Shown here: positions 17,190 to 25,070 of the stretch, piece after piece | Numbering within the stretch: position 1 is the stretch's first letter | Layout: each line of letters starts with the position of its first letter | Assembly: GCA_947073545.1 (NCBI GenBank) | Contig: CAMTMP010000040.1 | Coordinates: forward strand, 1-34,194 | Direction: 5' to 3' | From: an uncultured bacterium | GTDB taxonomy: Bacteria > Bacillota > Clostridia > Lachnospirales > Lachnospiraceae | DNA: 34,194 bases | Made by a program: the position numbers and the translations under genes | The notes under the pieces: generated by a model | Told to the model about the DNA's origin: nothing | Seen by the model: only the letters and a program-made list of their open reading frames with translations | Database searches by the model: none

Positions 17190-18711
17190 TCTTATCACCA
17201 TAAATCCGCCGTCTGTCGTCCGCATATTTTGGTAAAATAATATAAAAGCTGCTTCCTTTTCCCTCTTTGCTCTCTACCCGCAGATTCCCCAAATGTCCCC
17301 TGACGATCGCTCTGACATAATACAGTCCCATTCCCCAGTTATGACTTCTGTTTTTACTCGTATAAAACGGATCGAATATTTTTTTAGTCAGCGCCATGGG
17401 AATACCTGTGCCGTTATCCTTTATCTCTATAACAGTATAAAGCCTTTCATCATGACTCAGCAAGGATACCTTTCCTTCCGCTCCCCGGTCTGCCGCGTCC
17501 ACCGCATCCTGCGCATTGATTAAGAGATTATAGACAGCCTCGCAAAGATGGGTTCTGTCCGCAAGCAGCGGCGCGTTGGATTCAAGAATGACTTCCACGG
17601 AGGCCTCCGGGTACTTATCATAGAATCTGTCTAACGCTTTCTCCACGATTTCTTCCAAATAGCAGGACACCATCAGAATGGAACTCGACTTTACGGAACG
17701 GTGCAGTTCCTCCATCCGTTCTAACAGCGCGTCATTGATATTCTCCAACGTTACGATGCACTCCTGCATCTTCTGAATGTCCTCTGCCCGCGTCATGTCA
17801 AGCCCGCTTAAACGCTTAAAAAGTACGCGGTTCGCCAAAAGCTGGTTTTTCGTGCTGTGGACAAACACCAATGTTCCTACTTTCGCCGTGTTATATTTCC
17901 GTTCCATCACCACATCTTCCAAATCGTCCGCATAGTGCTGCTGTGTATACCGGAACAAGCCGTAAAATCCCAATATACCACAGATCACATTGATCACAAT
18001 CAGCAGATAATAGGTCTTGATATCCCACATATGCTGCAAATATCCGATTCCCCTGTTCCATTTATAGGAGTAGCTGTAAAACCGGTACACCTGACCCGGG
18101 TCCTGTCCGCAATAAGTCAGATACAGTCCTGACATTGCAATCATACAGATGACCACTAGGCTAAACTGCCTCCTGCAAAAAGTCATTGTGATCGAAAAAT
18201 ATTCGATGACAAGAAGAGCGATCGCGGCGCCGATATAAAGTAAAATCCAATAATAAGAAATCTCTACAATTAAATCCTGTATTCCCGGATTCCACGCAAT
18301 GATTGATTTATAAATGGGAGGATAATAAATAACCAAAGAGGCAATCGGCGGTATGGCCGTCAGTTTTTTCATTAACGGATCGCGGCGGATCAAGGGAATC
18401 ATCGAATAGTGCATTGCCATCTGCATGAGAAAAAAAGGAAACAGATATCTGCCCAGCGCAATGATATAGCCTATGCAGTCAAGCGGAATCACAAGATATT
18501 GGATTTCTGTCTTTAGTTTCATGGAAACAAACAGAAATTCCAGCATTTGCTTTGAATATCCGCCCTTTTTTGCCACAAAAATTAAAATGCCGGTAAATTC
18601 AAGCACCAGACTGATGCACATTCCTGAAAGAAAAACGGATTCCCTGTTTCTTTTGCGAAGCAAAATAAAGCCGGAAACAATCATAAAAACAACTAACAGT
18701 AAAATCAGCAT
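17176..18711 (-). CDS. Sensor histidine kinase with seven-helix membrane domain
   Basis: A 511-residue membrane kinase. Residues 1-255 contain seven hydrophobic segments, a MASE/7TM-type sensor region. After a short linker the phospho-acceptor His is in FVHSTKNQLL (about residue 285), which resembles the H-x-x-K-N type of HPK family seen in LytS/AgrC-like kinases. The ATPase domain shows the N box NLLINAQDAV, G1 DNGTGIP, F box FDPFYTSK and G2 GMGLYYV. The start at 18711 has GGAGG five bases upstream; the longer frame runs through a hairpin and is rejected. It follows the SBP gene by 86 bases. It probably senses a membrane or external cue related to the transported compound and phosphorylates the next gene product. 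Confidence 0.88.
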   Translation of the reverse strand: MLILLLVVFMIVSGFILLRKRNRESVFLSGMCISLVLEFTGILIFVAKKGGYSKQMLEFLFVSMKLKTEIQYLVIPLDCIGYIIALGRYLFPFFLMQMAMHYSMIPLIRRDPLMKKLTAIPPIASLVIYYPPIYKSIIAWNPGIQDLIVEISYYWILLYIGAAIALLVIEYFSITMTFCRRQFSLVVICMIAMSGLYLTYCGQDPGQVYRFYSYSYKWNRGIGYLQHMWDIKTYYLLIVINVICGILGFYGLFRYTQQHYADDLEDVVMERKYNTAKVGTLVFVHSTKNQLLANRVLFKRLSGLDMTRAEDIQKMQECIVTLENINDALLERMEELHRSVKSSSILMVSCYLEEIVEKALDRFYDKYPEASVEVILESNAPLLADRTHLCEAVYNLLINAQDAVDAADRGAEGKVSLLSHDERLYTVIEIKDNGTGIPMALTKKIFDPFYTSKNRSHNWGMGLYYVRAIVRGHLGNLRVESKEGKGSSFYIILPKYADDRRRIYGDKNGRK

Positions 18712-18746
18712 AACAGCCTCCATACCGTTGTTTCCCAACAGCATGC

Positions 18747-18778
18747 GAGAGCAGTATACCAGACGGCAGACTGCTCTC
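18747..18778 (-). repeat. Hairpin between SBP and histidine kinase genes
   Basis: GAGAGCAGT (18747-18755) and ACTGCTCTC (18770-18778) form a nine-base perfect stem, 19 bases after the SBP stop. Without a T-run it is more likely an mRNA 3'-end stabiliser that separates a highly expressed SBP message from the kinase than a full terminator. Confidence 0.6.
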
Positions 18779-18797
18779 ACCATAAAATTACTTTTAA

Positions 18798-19913
18798 TTA
18801 CTTGCCTGCTTCAATCATGACATCTAACATGACATACTCGGAAGCTGCCGGAACGGGGTCCTTCTCCACGGCGCCTGCCGCCACAAATCCCTGCTTCTGC
18901 ACTTCATAATATTCTTCTACCTCACCGTTCGAAGCTCCCTCTGAAACTTCTTTTCCTGTCAACCACTGTGCGTCGCCTCTCTGTGCATAGACGCTGTCAT
19001 AATCCTGTGCAACCTGTGTTGCCACATACTGCGCAACCTCATCATAGTGATCGGTTGCCGCATAATCCATTGCCTTGAAGAGTGCTTTGGTAAATCTCAC
19101 CAAAACGTCCTTGTTTTCTTCTGCATAGCTGGGCATTGCAATCCAGCTTGCAAGAGAAATGGTGGTATCTTTAAATGTCATATTATCGGTCAGCTTGGTC
19201 GCTCCTGCCATCTCTTCCAAAATCTTAATGCTGTTGGGAGACCATGTTGCACATGCATCTACACCACCGGAAAGCATAGCCGTAACGATCGCGGATGCAT
19301 CCATATCTACCGCCTCAATATCGCTCATCGTCATATTAGCTGCCTGTAAGGAGTTCACCAGAATATCTTCACTGGAACTTCCGGAAGAGTATGCCACTTT
19401 CTTGCCTTTCAGGTCTTCTACTTTTGTGATTCCCTCACCGCCGATCAGTGCATCGCCGTTAGAAATATGGGAAAGAGCAAAGATAGATGCCTTGCCGTTG
19501 ATACAAAGCTTATGTGCACCCTGACCGATATAGCCTACATCGATACTGCCGGATTCCATAGCGGCAATGATCGTCGGGCCGTCCGCAAATTCAACCATCT
19601 CTACCGTAATACCAACTTCGTCAAAAAAGCCTTTTTCCTTTGCGGTAAGTACTGACCACAGACTGCCATAGTTGGGCATGTAAGCCACGTGCAGCGTAAC
19701 CGGATCATAGCTTGCTTCCGCTTCCGCAGGTGCTTCCTCTGCCTCTTCTGCTGCCGGTTCCTCCGCTGCAGGCTCTTCCGCCGCGGGTTCTTCTTCCACC
19801 GCCGCCGAAGTCTCTGCCGCAGGCGCTTCTGCTGCCGGTGCCGGCTGGCTGCCGCACCCTGCCAATGACACAGTCAGCGCTGCCGTCAAAAATAACCCTA
19901 ACATCTTTTTCAT
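18798..19913 (-). CDS. SsuA/TauA-like ABC transporter substrate-binding lipoprotein
   Basis: A 371-residue lipoprotein with signal peptide and lipobox SLAGC (Cys about residue 20). A 50-residue Pro/Ala/Glu tether follows, with units PAAEE repeated, then a periplasmic binding fold from about residue 73 (LHVAYMPNYGSLW, IDVGYIGQGAHKLCING, SWIAMPSYAEENKD). It captures ligand outside the cell for the permease and ATPase encoded upstream. The fold is of the NMT1/SsuA type used for sulfonates, pyrimidine precursors and nitrate. I chose ATG 19913, with GAGGGTG upstream, over GTG 19919, which has no room for a ribosome binding site. The gene has its own promoter and a structured leader. Its binding domain is duplicated in the MCP fusion at 14481-16397. 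Confidence 0.9.
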   Translation of the reverse strand: MKKMLGLFLTAALTVSLAGCGSQPAPAAEAPAAETSAAVEEEPAAEEPAAEEPAAEEAEEAPAEAEASYDPVTLHVAYMPNYGSLWSVLTAKEKGFFDEVGITVEMVEFADGPTIIAAMESGSIDVGYIGQGAHKLCINGKASIFALSHISNGDALIGGEGITKVEDLKGKKVAYSSGSSSEDILVNSLQAANMTMSDIEAVDMDASAIVTAMLSGGVDACATWSPNSIKILEEMAGATKLTDNMTFKDTTISLASWIAMPSYAEENKDVLVRFTKALFKAMDYAATDHYDEVAQYVATQVAQDYDSVYAQRGDAQWLTGKEVSEGASNGEVEEYYEVQKQGFVAAGAVEKDPVPAASEYVMLDVMIEAGK

Positions 19914-19927
19914 ATTCACCCTCGTTT

Positions 19928-19980
19928 CTGCGTAGCTTTATATTTTATGAGTCTGCGTTCGCTACGCAGGCGCAGACTCA
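19928..19980 (-). promoter_or_regulatory. Candidate H-type pseudoknot leader before the SBP gene
   Basis: In minus-strand RNA, stem 1 pairs 19971-19980 with 19948-19957 (10 perfect pairs). Its 13-base loop contains nine bases (19961-19969) that pair perfectly with 19928-19936. The connecting loop 19937-19947 is A/U only and mostly A. The GAGGG ribosome binding site begins four bases after the second stem. The geometry (A-rich third loop, second stem next to the ribosome binding site) matches the topology of small translational riboswitches such as preQ1-I. I cannot match it to a known class. Confidence 0.6.
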
Positions 19981-20000
19981 AGAATAAAAATTCTTTTTAC

Positions 20001-20029
20001 ATCATAACATAAACTTTACACAAATCCAA
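20001..20029 (-). promoter_or_regulatory. Predicted promoter for the SBP gene
   Basis: Minus strand: TTGGAT (20024-20029), 17 bases, TATGAT (20001-20006) with TG one base before the -10. The predicted start is near 19994, giving a leader of about 80 nt that contains little else than the pseudoknot. It would allow higher SBP expression than the permease and ATPase. Confidence 0.6.
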
Positions 20030-20040
20030 TATCGTAACTG

Positions 20041-20832
20041 TTATTTCCTTACTTCCAAATATTCCTGATATACCTGTCCCCAAATATGGTTCTTTAATTC
20101 CAAAAATTCAGGCGACATTTTTGTTTCCTGTGTTCTCGGATACGGAATATTGATATCTACGATCTCTTTGATCCGTCCGGGCCGCGCACTCATAATAATT
20201 ACCTTTTGTGCCAAGATAATAGCCTCGTCCACATCATGCGTGATAAAGAAACATGTCTTCTGTTCTTTTTCCCATGTTTCCAGCAGTTCCGACTGAAGCT
20301 GCGTCCTCGTCTGCGCATCCAGCGCGCCGAAAGGCTCATCCATAAGCAGTACAGAAGGATTCACCGCATATGCCCTCGCAATGGCCACCCTCTGTTTCAT
20401 ACCGCCTGAAAGTTCCTTCGGATAGTGGTCGACGAAGTCCTCAAGCTGCACCATTTTTATGTACTTCATGGCCCGTTCTTCCGCTTCCTTGCCCTTGATT
20501 CCCTGAAGTTTCAGCCCGAACATGACATTCTTCTTTACCGTCATCCATGGGAACAGCGCATACTGCTGAAATACCACGCCTCGCTCCGTTCCTGTGCCTT
20601 CTACCTTTTTTCCGTCACAATACACGGCGCCGGAAGTAGGCTCAAGCAGTCCCGCAATGATATTCAAAAGTGTGGATTTTCCGCATCCGGAAGGACCTAC
20701 CACGCATATAAACTCGTTTTCCGCAATGTCTAAATTGACTCCGTTTAAAGCGATCATTTCCCCGTTCCGGGAATTGTAAATCTTTTTTACGTTGTCGATT
20801 TTCAGTTTTATATTTCTCTTTTCTCCTGCCAT
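20041..20832 (-). CDS. SsuB/TauB-like ABC transporter ATP-binding protein
   Basis: A 263-residue ATPase of the nitrate/sulfonate/taurine import family. Walker A is GPSGCGKST (residues about 46-54), the Q-loop is VVFQQYALFPWMTV, the signature LSGGMKQRVAIARA, Walker B VLLMDEPFGALDAQTR and the switch His FFITHDVDEA. It dimerises under the permease encoded immediately upstream, whose 3' end it overlaps by 25 bases, a sign of coupled translation. The SBP gene follows after 127 bases with its own promoter. The ribosome binding site is weak (GGAAGC), consistent with coupling. The substrate class is inferred from family only. Confidence 0.92.
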   Translation of the reverse strand: MAGEKRNIKLKIDNVKKIYNSRNGEMIALNGVNLDIAENEFICVVGPSGCGKSTLLNIIAGLLEPTSGAVYCDGKKVEGTGTERGVVFQQYALFPWMTVKKNVMFGLKLQGIKGKEAEERAMKYIKMVQLEDFVDHYPKELSGGMKQRVAIARAYAVNPSVLLMDEPFGALDAQTRTQLQSELLETWEKEQKTCFFITHDVDEAIILAQKVIIMSARPGRIKEIVDINIPYPRTQETKMSPEFLELKNHIWGQVYQEYLEVRK

Positions 20833-21587
20833 CCCGTCAGCTTCCTTTCTAATATTTTAATCACTTTTTCCACGGTAATGCCTATAATACCGATAATGAT
20901 GATATACAGCAGCATCGGCTCAGACTCAAAACTGTTGTTCAGGGAACGGATACGCATTCCCAGACCTGCGCTCGCGCCTGTAGATTCTGCCGCGATCAGC
21001 GTCGTCAGCGCAACGGATGCGCCAAGCCGTACCGCCGTCATGATGAACGGAAGCGTGGCGGGGGCAATTACCTGCAAAAAGATGTCCTTGTCCGTGGCGC
21101 CAAGCACCCGGGCAGCCTTTATCAGCGTTTCATCGATATTGATGACACCCTGATAAATGGTGATTGTCATAATGAGAAAAGTAGCGATCGTGATGACAAT
21201 AATCTGCGGCTTTCTTCCTACGCCTGCAGAGATAACCACTAACGGCACATAAGCCAGCGGCGGGATATTCCTGACAAACTGAATCCATGGTTCGATAATG
21301 TTTCTCACGGGACGGTACCACGCCATCAGAATTGCCGTCGGAAGAGAAAGTACAAATCCTAACACGAAACCGGCACTGACGGAAATCAGGCTGCTCTGGA
21401 TGTCAGTCCAGAACACGCCCCTCTCAAGCATTGTCTTCACAGACTGGAGCGTCACCAGGACATTTGGAAAACTCCGCGCTGTTTTGGGGTTCAGGGACAG
21501 TAAATACCATAAAACCATAGCTGTCGCAAACGAAATCAGCAGCCACACTTTGCTTGGAATCTTACTACCTTTGTTTTTTTCTTTCAT
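20808..21587 (-). CDS. SsuC/TauC-like ABC transporter permease
   Basis: A 259-residue membrane protein with six hydrophobic segments and the ABC importer EAA loop in AARVLGATDKDIFLQVIAPA. The adjacent sequence LPFIMTAVRLGASVALTTLI is typical of the sulfonate, taurine, nitrate and pyrimidine-precursor permeases. It forms the homodimeric channel for the SBP and ATPase in this cluster. The ATG has AAGGAAG upstream. As first gene of the cluster, it lies behind a TATAAT box that sits within a perfect AT-rich dyad (21617-21638). Which ligand passes is not known. Confidence 0.92.
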   Translation of the reverse strand: MKEKNKGSKIPSKVWLLISFATAMVLWYLLSLNPKTARSFPNVLVTLQSVKTMLERGVFWTDIQSSLISVSAGFVLGFVLSLPTAILMAWYRPVRNIIEPWIQFVRNIPPLAYVPLVVISAGVGRKPQIIVITIATFLIMTITIYQGVINIDETLIKAARVLGATDKDIFLQVIAPATLPFIMTAVRLGASVALTTLIAAESTGASAGLGMRIRSLNNSFESEPMLLYIIIIGIIGITVEKVIKILERKLTGWQEKREI

Positions 21588-21616
21588 AGCAGTCTTCCTT
21601 TCTTTTTTTCTTTACG

Positions 21617-21638
21617 AATATAATAGTTACATTATATT
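21617..21638 (-). promoter_or_regulatory. AT-rich dyad overlapping the -10 box of the transporter operon
   Basis: AATATAAT (21617-21624) and ATTATATT (21631-21638) are perfect inverted arms around a six-base centre. The minus-strand TATAAT (21631-21636) lies in one arm. No good -35 is visible at 17 bases, which fits an activated promoter. A candidate site for the response regulator at 16503-17189; inference. Confidence 0.45.
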
Positions 21639-21712
21639 ACGAATCCTGCCATTCAGATAGTATGATTTTTTTTCATACCGTTTCCCAAATCCCCGGACCC
21701 CGTCCGCGCTTA

Positions 21713-22870
21713 CTAAATACCGGCCTTTTTATACCGCTCTGCCATCTCGTCAAGCGTCACCTGCTCTACCAAAGGCGCTTTCCCTACGGAACCAAACTGT
21801 ACAATCAGGGTGCCGACCACTTCTTTCACACCGGCTTCTATACAGCCTGTGATCGCCGCCACATCGTCGTCAGGCACTATGCCCTTCATGAGCGTCTCCA
21901 TGATGGGTGTCAGGAACACTCTGGGGTCTACCTGTGTCTTATTCTTTTCCAGAAGTTCATAGATCGGTCCGATGGACGAACTGCTTTGTTTCGCCGGATT
22001 CTTCGCGAAAAACTCTTTCATATTTCTTGTCACCGCGAGACGGATGTCCGTATCCACGTTGATCTTCCCAATGCCGCAGGGAATCGCCTGCTTTAATTCG
22101 TCCACGGAGATTCCATAGGCATTCTGCACGTCACCGCCAAGCCCGTTAATCTCATCCACAATATATTTGGGAACCGTAGAGGAGCCATGAGATACCAGTA
22201 CGCCGAAAATGTTTTCGTGGTTCATGCACTCTTTGATCGCGATGGCAATTTCCTTCCTCAGCTTCACATCTTTCCCCTTGGAAGGGCCATGCATGGTGCC
22301 ATAAGAAATCGCGAGACAGTCCACTTTCGTCTTGCGGAAAAATTCTACCGCATTGAGAGGATTTGTATAGGTGGAGGAGGCGGAAAACACATGATCTTCC
22401 ACGCCCGCCAATACGCCAAGCTCTCCCTCTACCGTGATGCCTCTTTCGTGCGCGTATTTAACAACCTCTCTCGTCAGCTCCACATTTTCGTCAAAAGGAA
22501 GGGAAGAACCGTCAATCATGACAGATGTATATCCGCCTTCCACTGCCGCCTTCACAGAATCAAAATTCTTGCCGTGATCCAGATGAAGCACTACCGGTAT
22601 GGGGGAATCCGTCCCGTATTTTTTCACGGCGTCCGCAATATTTTTTGCGCCCGCTTTTTTATCCTCCAGTGTGGCATTCATAAAATCCGTTCTGCCGCCC
22701 ATGAATCCGTTCGCCAGATCGGCGCCCTGTAAAATGGCCGCCGAGCGGAACATCTCATGCACTTCAATCACTGCTTTTGCCTGCGCCACCGCGTTTACGT
22801 TAAAAGCTCCCTGGGCAAAATGATATTTGTCCGTCGCTTCCAACAAAGGTCTTAAAGGTACTAATGCCAT
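21713..22870 (-). CDS. Class II fructose-bisphosphate (or tagatose-bisphosphate) aldolase
   Basis: A 385-residue class II aldolase. Zinc ligands are in VVLHLDHGKNFDSV (His and the downstream His), EGELGVLAGVEDHVF provides the Glu region, LVSHGSSTVP and GIGKINVDTDIR bind substrate phosphate and carry the NVDTD catalytic segment. It splits a ketohexose 1,6-bisphosphate into dihydroxyacetone phosphate and glyceraldehyde 3-phosphate. It starts 13 bases after nagA with AAGGAG upstream and is the last gene of the sugar operon. In this context, after a phosphofructokinase-like enzyme, either fructose- or tagatose-1,6-bisphosphate is possible; I cannot choose from the sequence. Confidence 0.93.
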   Translation of the reverse strand: MALVPLRPLLEATDKYHFAQGAFNVNAVAQAKAVIEVHEMFRSAAILQGADLANGFMGGRTDFMNATLEDKKAGAKNIADAVKKYGTDSPIPVVLHLDHGKNFDSVKAAVEGGYTSVMIDGSSLPFDENVELTREVVKYAHERGITVEGELGVLAGVEDHVFSASSTYTNPLNAVEFFRKTKVDCLAISYGTMHGPSKGKDVKLRKEIAIAIKECMNHENIFGVLVSHGSSTVPKYIVDEINGLGGDVQNAYGISVDELKQAIPCGIGKINVDTDIRLAVTRNMKEFFAKNPAKQSSSSIGPIYELLEKNKTQVDPRVFLTPIMETLMKGIVPDDDVAAITGCIEAGVKEVVGTLIVQFGSVGKAPLVEQVTLDEMAERYKKAGI

Positions 22871-22883
22871 ATTTTTACTCCTT

Positions 22884-24032
22884 TCATCTGCTGATCTGTC
22901 TGCCCATTACAAAAGTATCGATTACATTATTATCCTCATCCAAAATCACAAGGTCAGCGTCTTTGCCTTCGGCGATGGAACCCTTCTTATCAAAAACACC
23001 GATCAGTTTTGCCGGATTCTCCGTCAAGAGTTTTAACACCTCCTCAGCCGGGCGTCCGGTAAAGGCAAGAATGTTTTTAAAAGCCTGTCCCGTCGTCAAG
23101 GTGCTTCCTGCCCTCACGCCATTGGAGGCGAGCTTGGCATCCCCGTCTTCCACAACCACATCGTTGACGCCGAGCTTATAATTGCCGTCCGGCAGGCCCG
23201 CCGCCATAATAGAATCCGTCACCGCCACCACTTTATCAAGTCCCTTTACTTTGAGTAACAGGCGGACCACAGCCGGATGAAGATGGCGTCCGTCACAGAT
23301 TGCCTCGCAGTAAATATCCGATTCGAGCGCAGCGCCCATGATCGCGGGGAAATGCTGGTGCAGCAGTTTCATCGCATTAAAAGTATGCGTGCAGGATGTG
23401 GCGCCGTTCTCAATGGCTTTCATGGAAGTATCATAATCCGCCCCCGAATGGCCGATTGCCACCACGACCCCCTGCTCCTTAAATCCGGGTATGGCATCCA
23501 CAATGCCATCGATCTCCGGAGATACCGTCAGATACCGTATATTGCCTTCCGCGGCATCCTGATATTCCTTTAAAAGAGCAACGTCCGCATCGCGCAGCAG
23601 GTGTTCCGGCATGGCTCCTTTGTACTCTTTTGCCAGAAAAGGTCCCTCTAGATGGATTCCCAGCAGATTGGCGTCATCGCACTCCATTTCCCTGTGCTTC
23701 TTAAACTCGTCGATACACCAAAGCGTCTGTTCCTTCGTATCCGTAAGCACGGAGCACAGCCAGGATGTGGTTCCCTGCGTCGCCATGAAATGCCCGATCT
23801 TTCCCAGTTCCTCTGCGGATGCCGCATTCACGTCAACACCCATTGCCCCGTGCGTATGCAGATCAATAAAGCCCGGTACGACTCTCTTTCCTTCGGCGTC
23901 GTATACCTTCGCTCCGTCTTTTACCGCGGCGTCCGCCGGGAGAATGTGCAGACATCCGTCTGTCACTTCGATTGTCTTCTCCTGAAACGCGCCGTCTATA
24001 AACACGTTTCCGTTTACAATATATTGCTCCAT
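22884..24032 (-). CDS. nagA: N-acetylglucosamine-6-phosphate deacetylase
   Basis: A 382-residue amidohydrolase. The metal motif is FIDLHTHGAMGVDVN, then the ligand Glu in GIHLEGPFLAKEYKGAMP, His in AIGHSGADYD and THTFNAMKLLHQ, and the catalytic Asp in VAVTDSIMAAGLPDG. It removes acetate from GlcNAc-6-P (or GalNAc-6-P), giving the hexosamine phosphate for the NagB-like enzyme. The frame is open 25 codons further, but the ATG at 24032 is preceded by GGAGG at five bases and begins the usual N-terminus MEQYIVNG. A 180-base gap with a hairpin separates it from the nagB-like gene upstream, whereas the aldolase follows after 13 bases. Confidence 0.95.
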   Translation of the reverse strand: MEQYIVNGNVFIDGAFQEKTIEVTDGCLHILPADAAVKDGAKVYDAEGKRVVPGFIDLHTHGAMGVDVNAASAEELGKIGHFMATQGTTSWLCSVLTDTKEQTLWCIDEFKKHREMECDDANLLGIHLEGPFLAKEYKGAMPEHLLRDADVALLKEYQDAAEGNIRYLTVSPEIDGIVDAIPGFKEQGVVVAIGHSGADYDTSMKAIENGATSCTHTFNAMKLLHQHFPAIMGAALESDIYCEAICDGRHLHPAVVRLLLKVKGLDKVVAVTDSIMAAGLPDGNYKLGVNDVVVEDGDAKLASNGVRAGSTLTTGQAFKNILAFTGRPAEEVLKLLTENPAKLIGVFDKKGSIAEGKDADLVILDEDNNVIDTFVMGRQISR

Positions 24033-24124
24033 CTTTTCCTCCATTCCGAAGCGTTTACACTGGGTACGCAGGCAGAATTTGGGCGTTTCCCGAAGGAATA
24101 CCCCCATTCTGCACCGCGCTCAGG

Positions 24125-24153
24125 AGAATTTGTGACGCTTCCACACAAATTCT
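24125..24153 (-). repeat. Hairpin in the nagB-nagA intercistronic gap
   Basis: AGAATTTGTG (24125-24134) and CACAAATTCT (24144-24153) form a ten-base perfect stem with a nine-base loop, mid-way in the 182-base gap between the two genes. No T-run follows, so mRNA processing or stability is more likely than termination. Confidence 0.55.
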
Positions 24154-24214
24154 GACCAAACTTGCCCGGTCGGTTAATCAAATGAAAATTTAAGTTTTAA
24201 TCGTCTCCTAATCC

Positions 24215-25033
24215 TTACTCCGGAAGATTTGCCACAAACTCGGTAAATTTTATATTGATATCCGGGTGGTTCTGCAGAAGGCTTACCGGGAAATGCGCTG
24301 TCGGATCGCCGTAAGCCGCATGGCGCACCACGCTCCTGTGCCAATCCCTAAAGCAGCCCAGCCGGATTTTCCGCGCATGGGATATCTCATTGATCCCAAT
24401 GGTGACACAGTAATGCGGCATGTCGTCTAACGCGCCGTTTAAGTCACCGATCGAGTTGACCGCCCGTGTCTCCTTCGAAATGTCAAGCACTCTCGTTTTC
24501 AGTTCCAGGAACTCTTCCCCTGTCAGCTCATCCTGCGGCTCATTGAATGCCACATGGCCATTGATCCCGATGCCGCCGAACGCAATATCCACGCCGCCTA
24601 ATTTTTCAATCAGCTCAGGGATATCATTTATATTTTCGGGGTCAGGAAAAACTCTCTGGCTTTCCGGCATCACCAATTCCGGTTTGATCTTCGTATAGAC
24701 CACTCTGTCCATGAAACCGCGGAAACTCAGCCTGTGCTCTTTGGGAATCCACTTTTTCTCATCTGTCAGATATTCATCCATATTAATAAACCAGACGTTT
24801 TTCAGATCAATATTCCTGCTGTTAACAAGATCCACAAAATACGGATACTGCCCTACAGGCCCTACCGGGCAGATAAATACGGTTTTTTCTCCCGCCTTGT
24901 TTTTGCGCTCGATCTCATCCGCCATCTCCAGTGCCATGGACTGGAACACAACCGCATTGTCCTCCATAACGATAAGCGGGATCTTTGGACTCTTTAACAG
25001 TTCCTCTTTCGTATAATAATAATATTCATGCAT
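24215..25033 (-). CDS. Glucosamine-6-phosphate deaminase-like (NagB family) protein
   Basis: A 272-residue NagB-family protein. The catalytic region GGIGINGHVAFNEP is intact, with the His and Glu of the active site, and the Asp that starts isomerisation is in FINMDEYL. The C-terminal part FPVSLLQNHPDINIKFTE is also typical. The phosphate-binding loop differs: normal NagB has a GLPTGSTP-like loop, while here the strand reads FICPVGPVGQYPYF. This may change the substrate or its phosphate contacts. It would convert the hexosamine phosphate released by NagA to a ketose phosphate and ammonia, or act as a simple isomerase. GGAGG precedes the ATG. It lies 37 bases after the LarA-like gene. Confidence 0.82.
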   Translation of the reverse strand: MHEYYYYTKEELLKSPKIPLIVMEDNAVVFQSMALEMADEIERKNKAGEKTVFICPVGPVGQYPYFVDLVNSRNIDLKNVWFINMDEYLTDEKKWIPKEHRLSFRGFMDRVVYTKIKPELVMPESQRVFPDPENINDIPELIEKLGGVDIAFGGIGINGHVAFNEPQDELTGEEFLELKTRVLDISKETRAVNSIGDLNGALDDMPHYCVTIGINEISHARKIRLGCFRDWHRSVVRHAAYGDPTAHFPVSLLQNHPDINIKFTEFVANLPE

Positions 25034-25070
25034 CCTTTTTTACCTCCCATTCTCTTTCCCCGACAGCCTG

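Noticed and set aside
18711..18783. N-terminal extension of the histidine kinase
   Set aside because: It runs through a perfect hairpin, lacks a ribosome binding site, and a GGAGG-preceded ATG exists at 18711.
19720..19840. GC-rich tandem-like repeat in plus-strand DNA
   Set aside because: It is the coding sequence of the Pro/Ala/Glu tether of the lipoprotein, a common feature of lipoproteins in this group.
21660..21678. Hairpin GTATGA/TCATAC after the aldolase gene as terminator
   Set aside because: Only six weak pairs with the A-run in the loop on the minus strand and no T-run; not a convincing terminator.
24490..24560. Asn instead of Asp in the NagB active-site motif GIGINGH
   Set aside because: Bacillus-type NagB enzymes also have Asn there (GIGRNGH), so it is normal variation.
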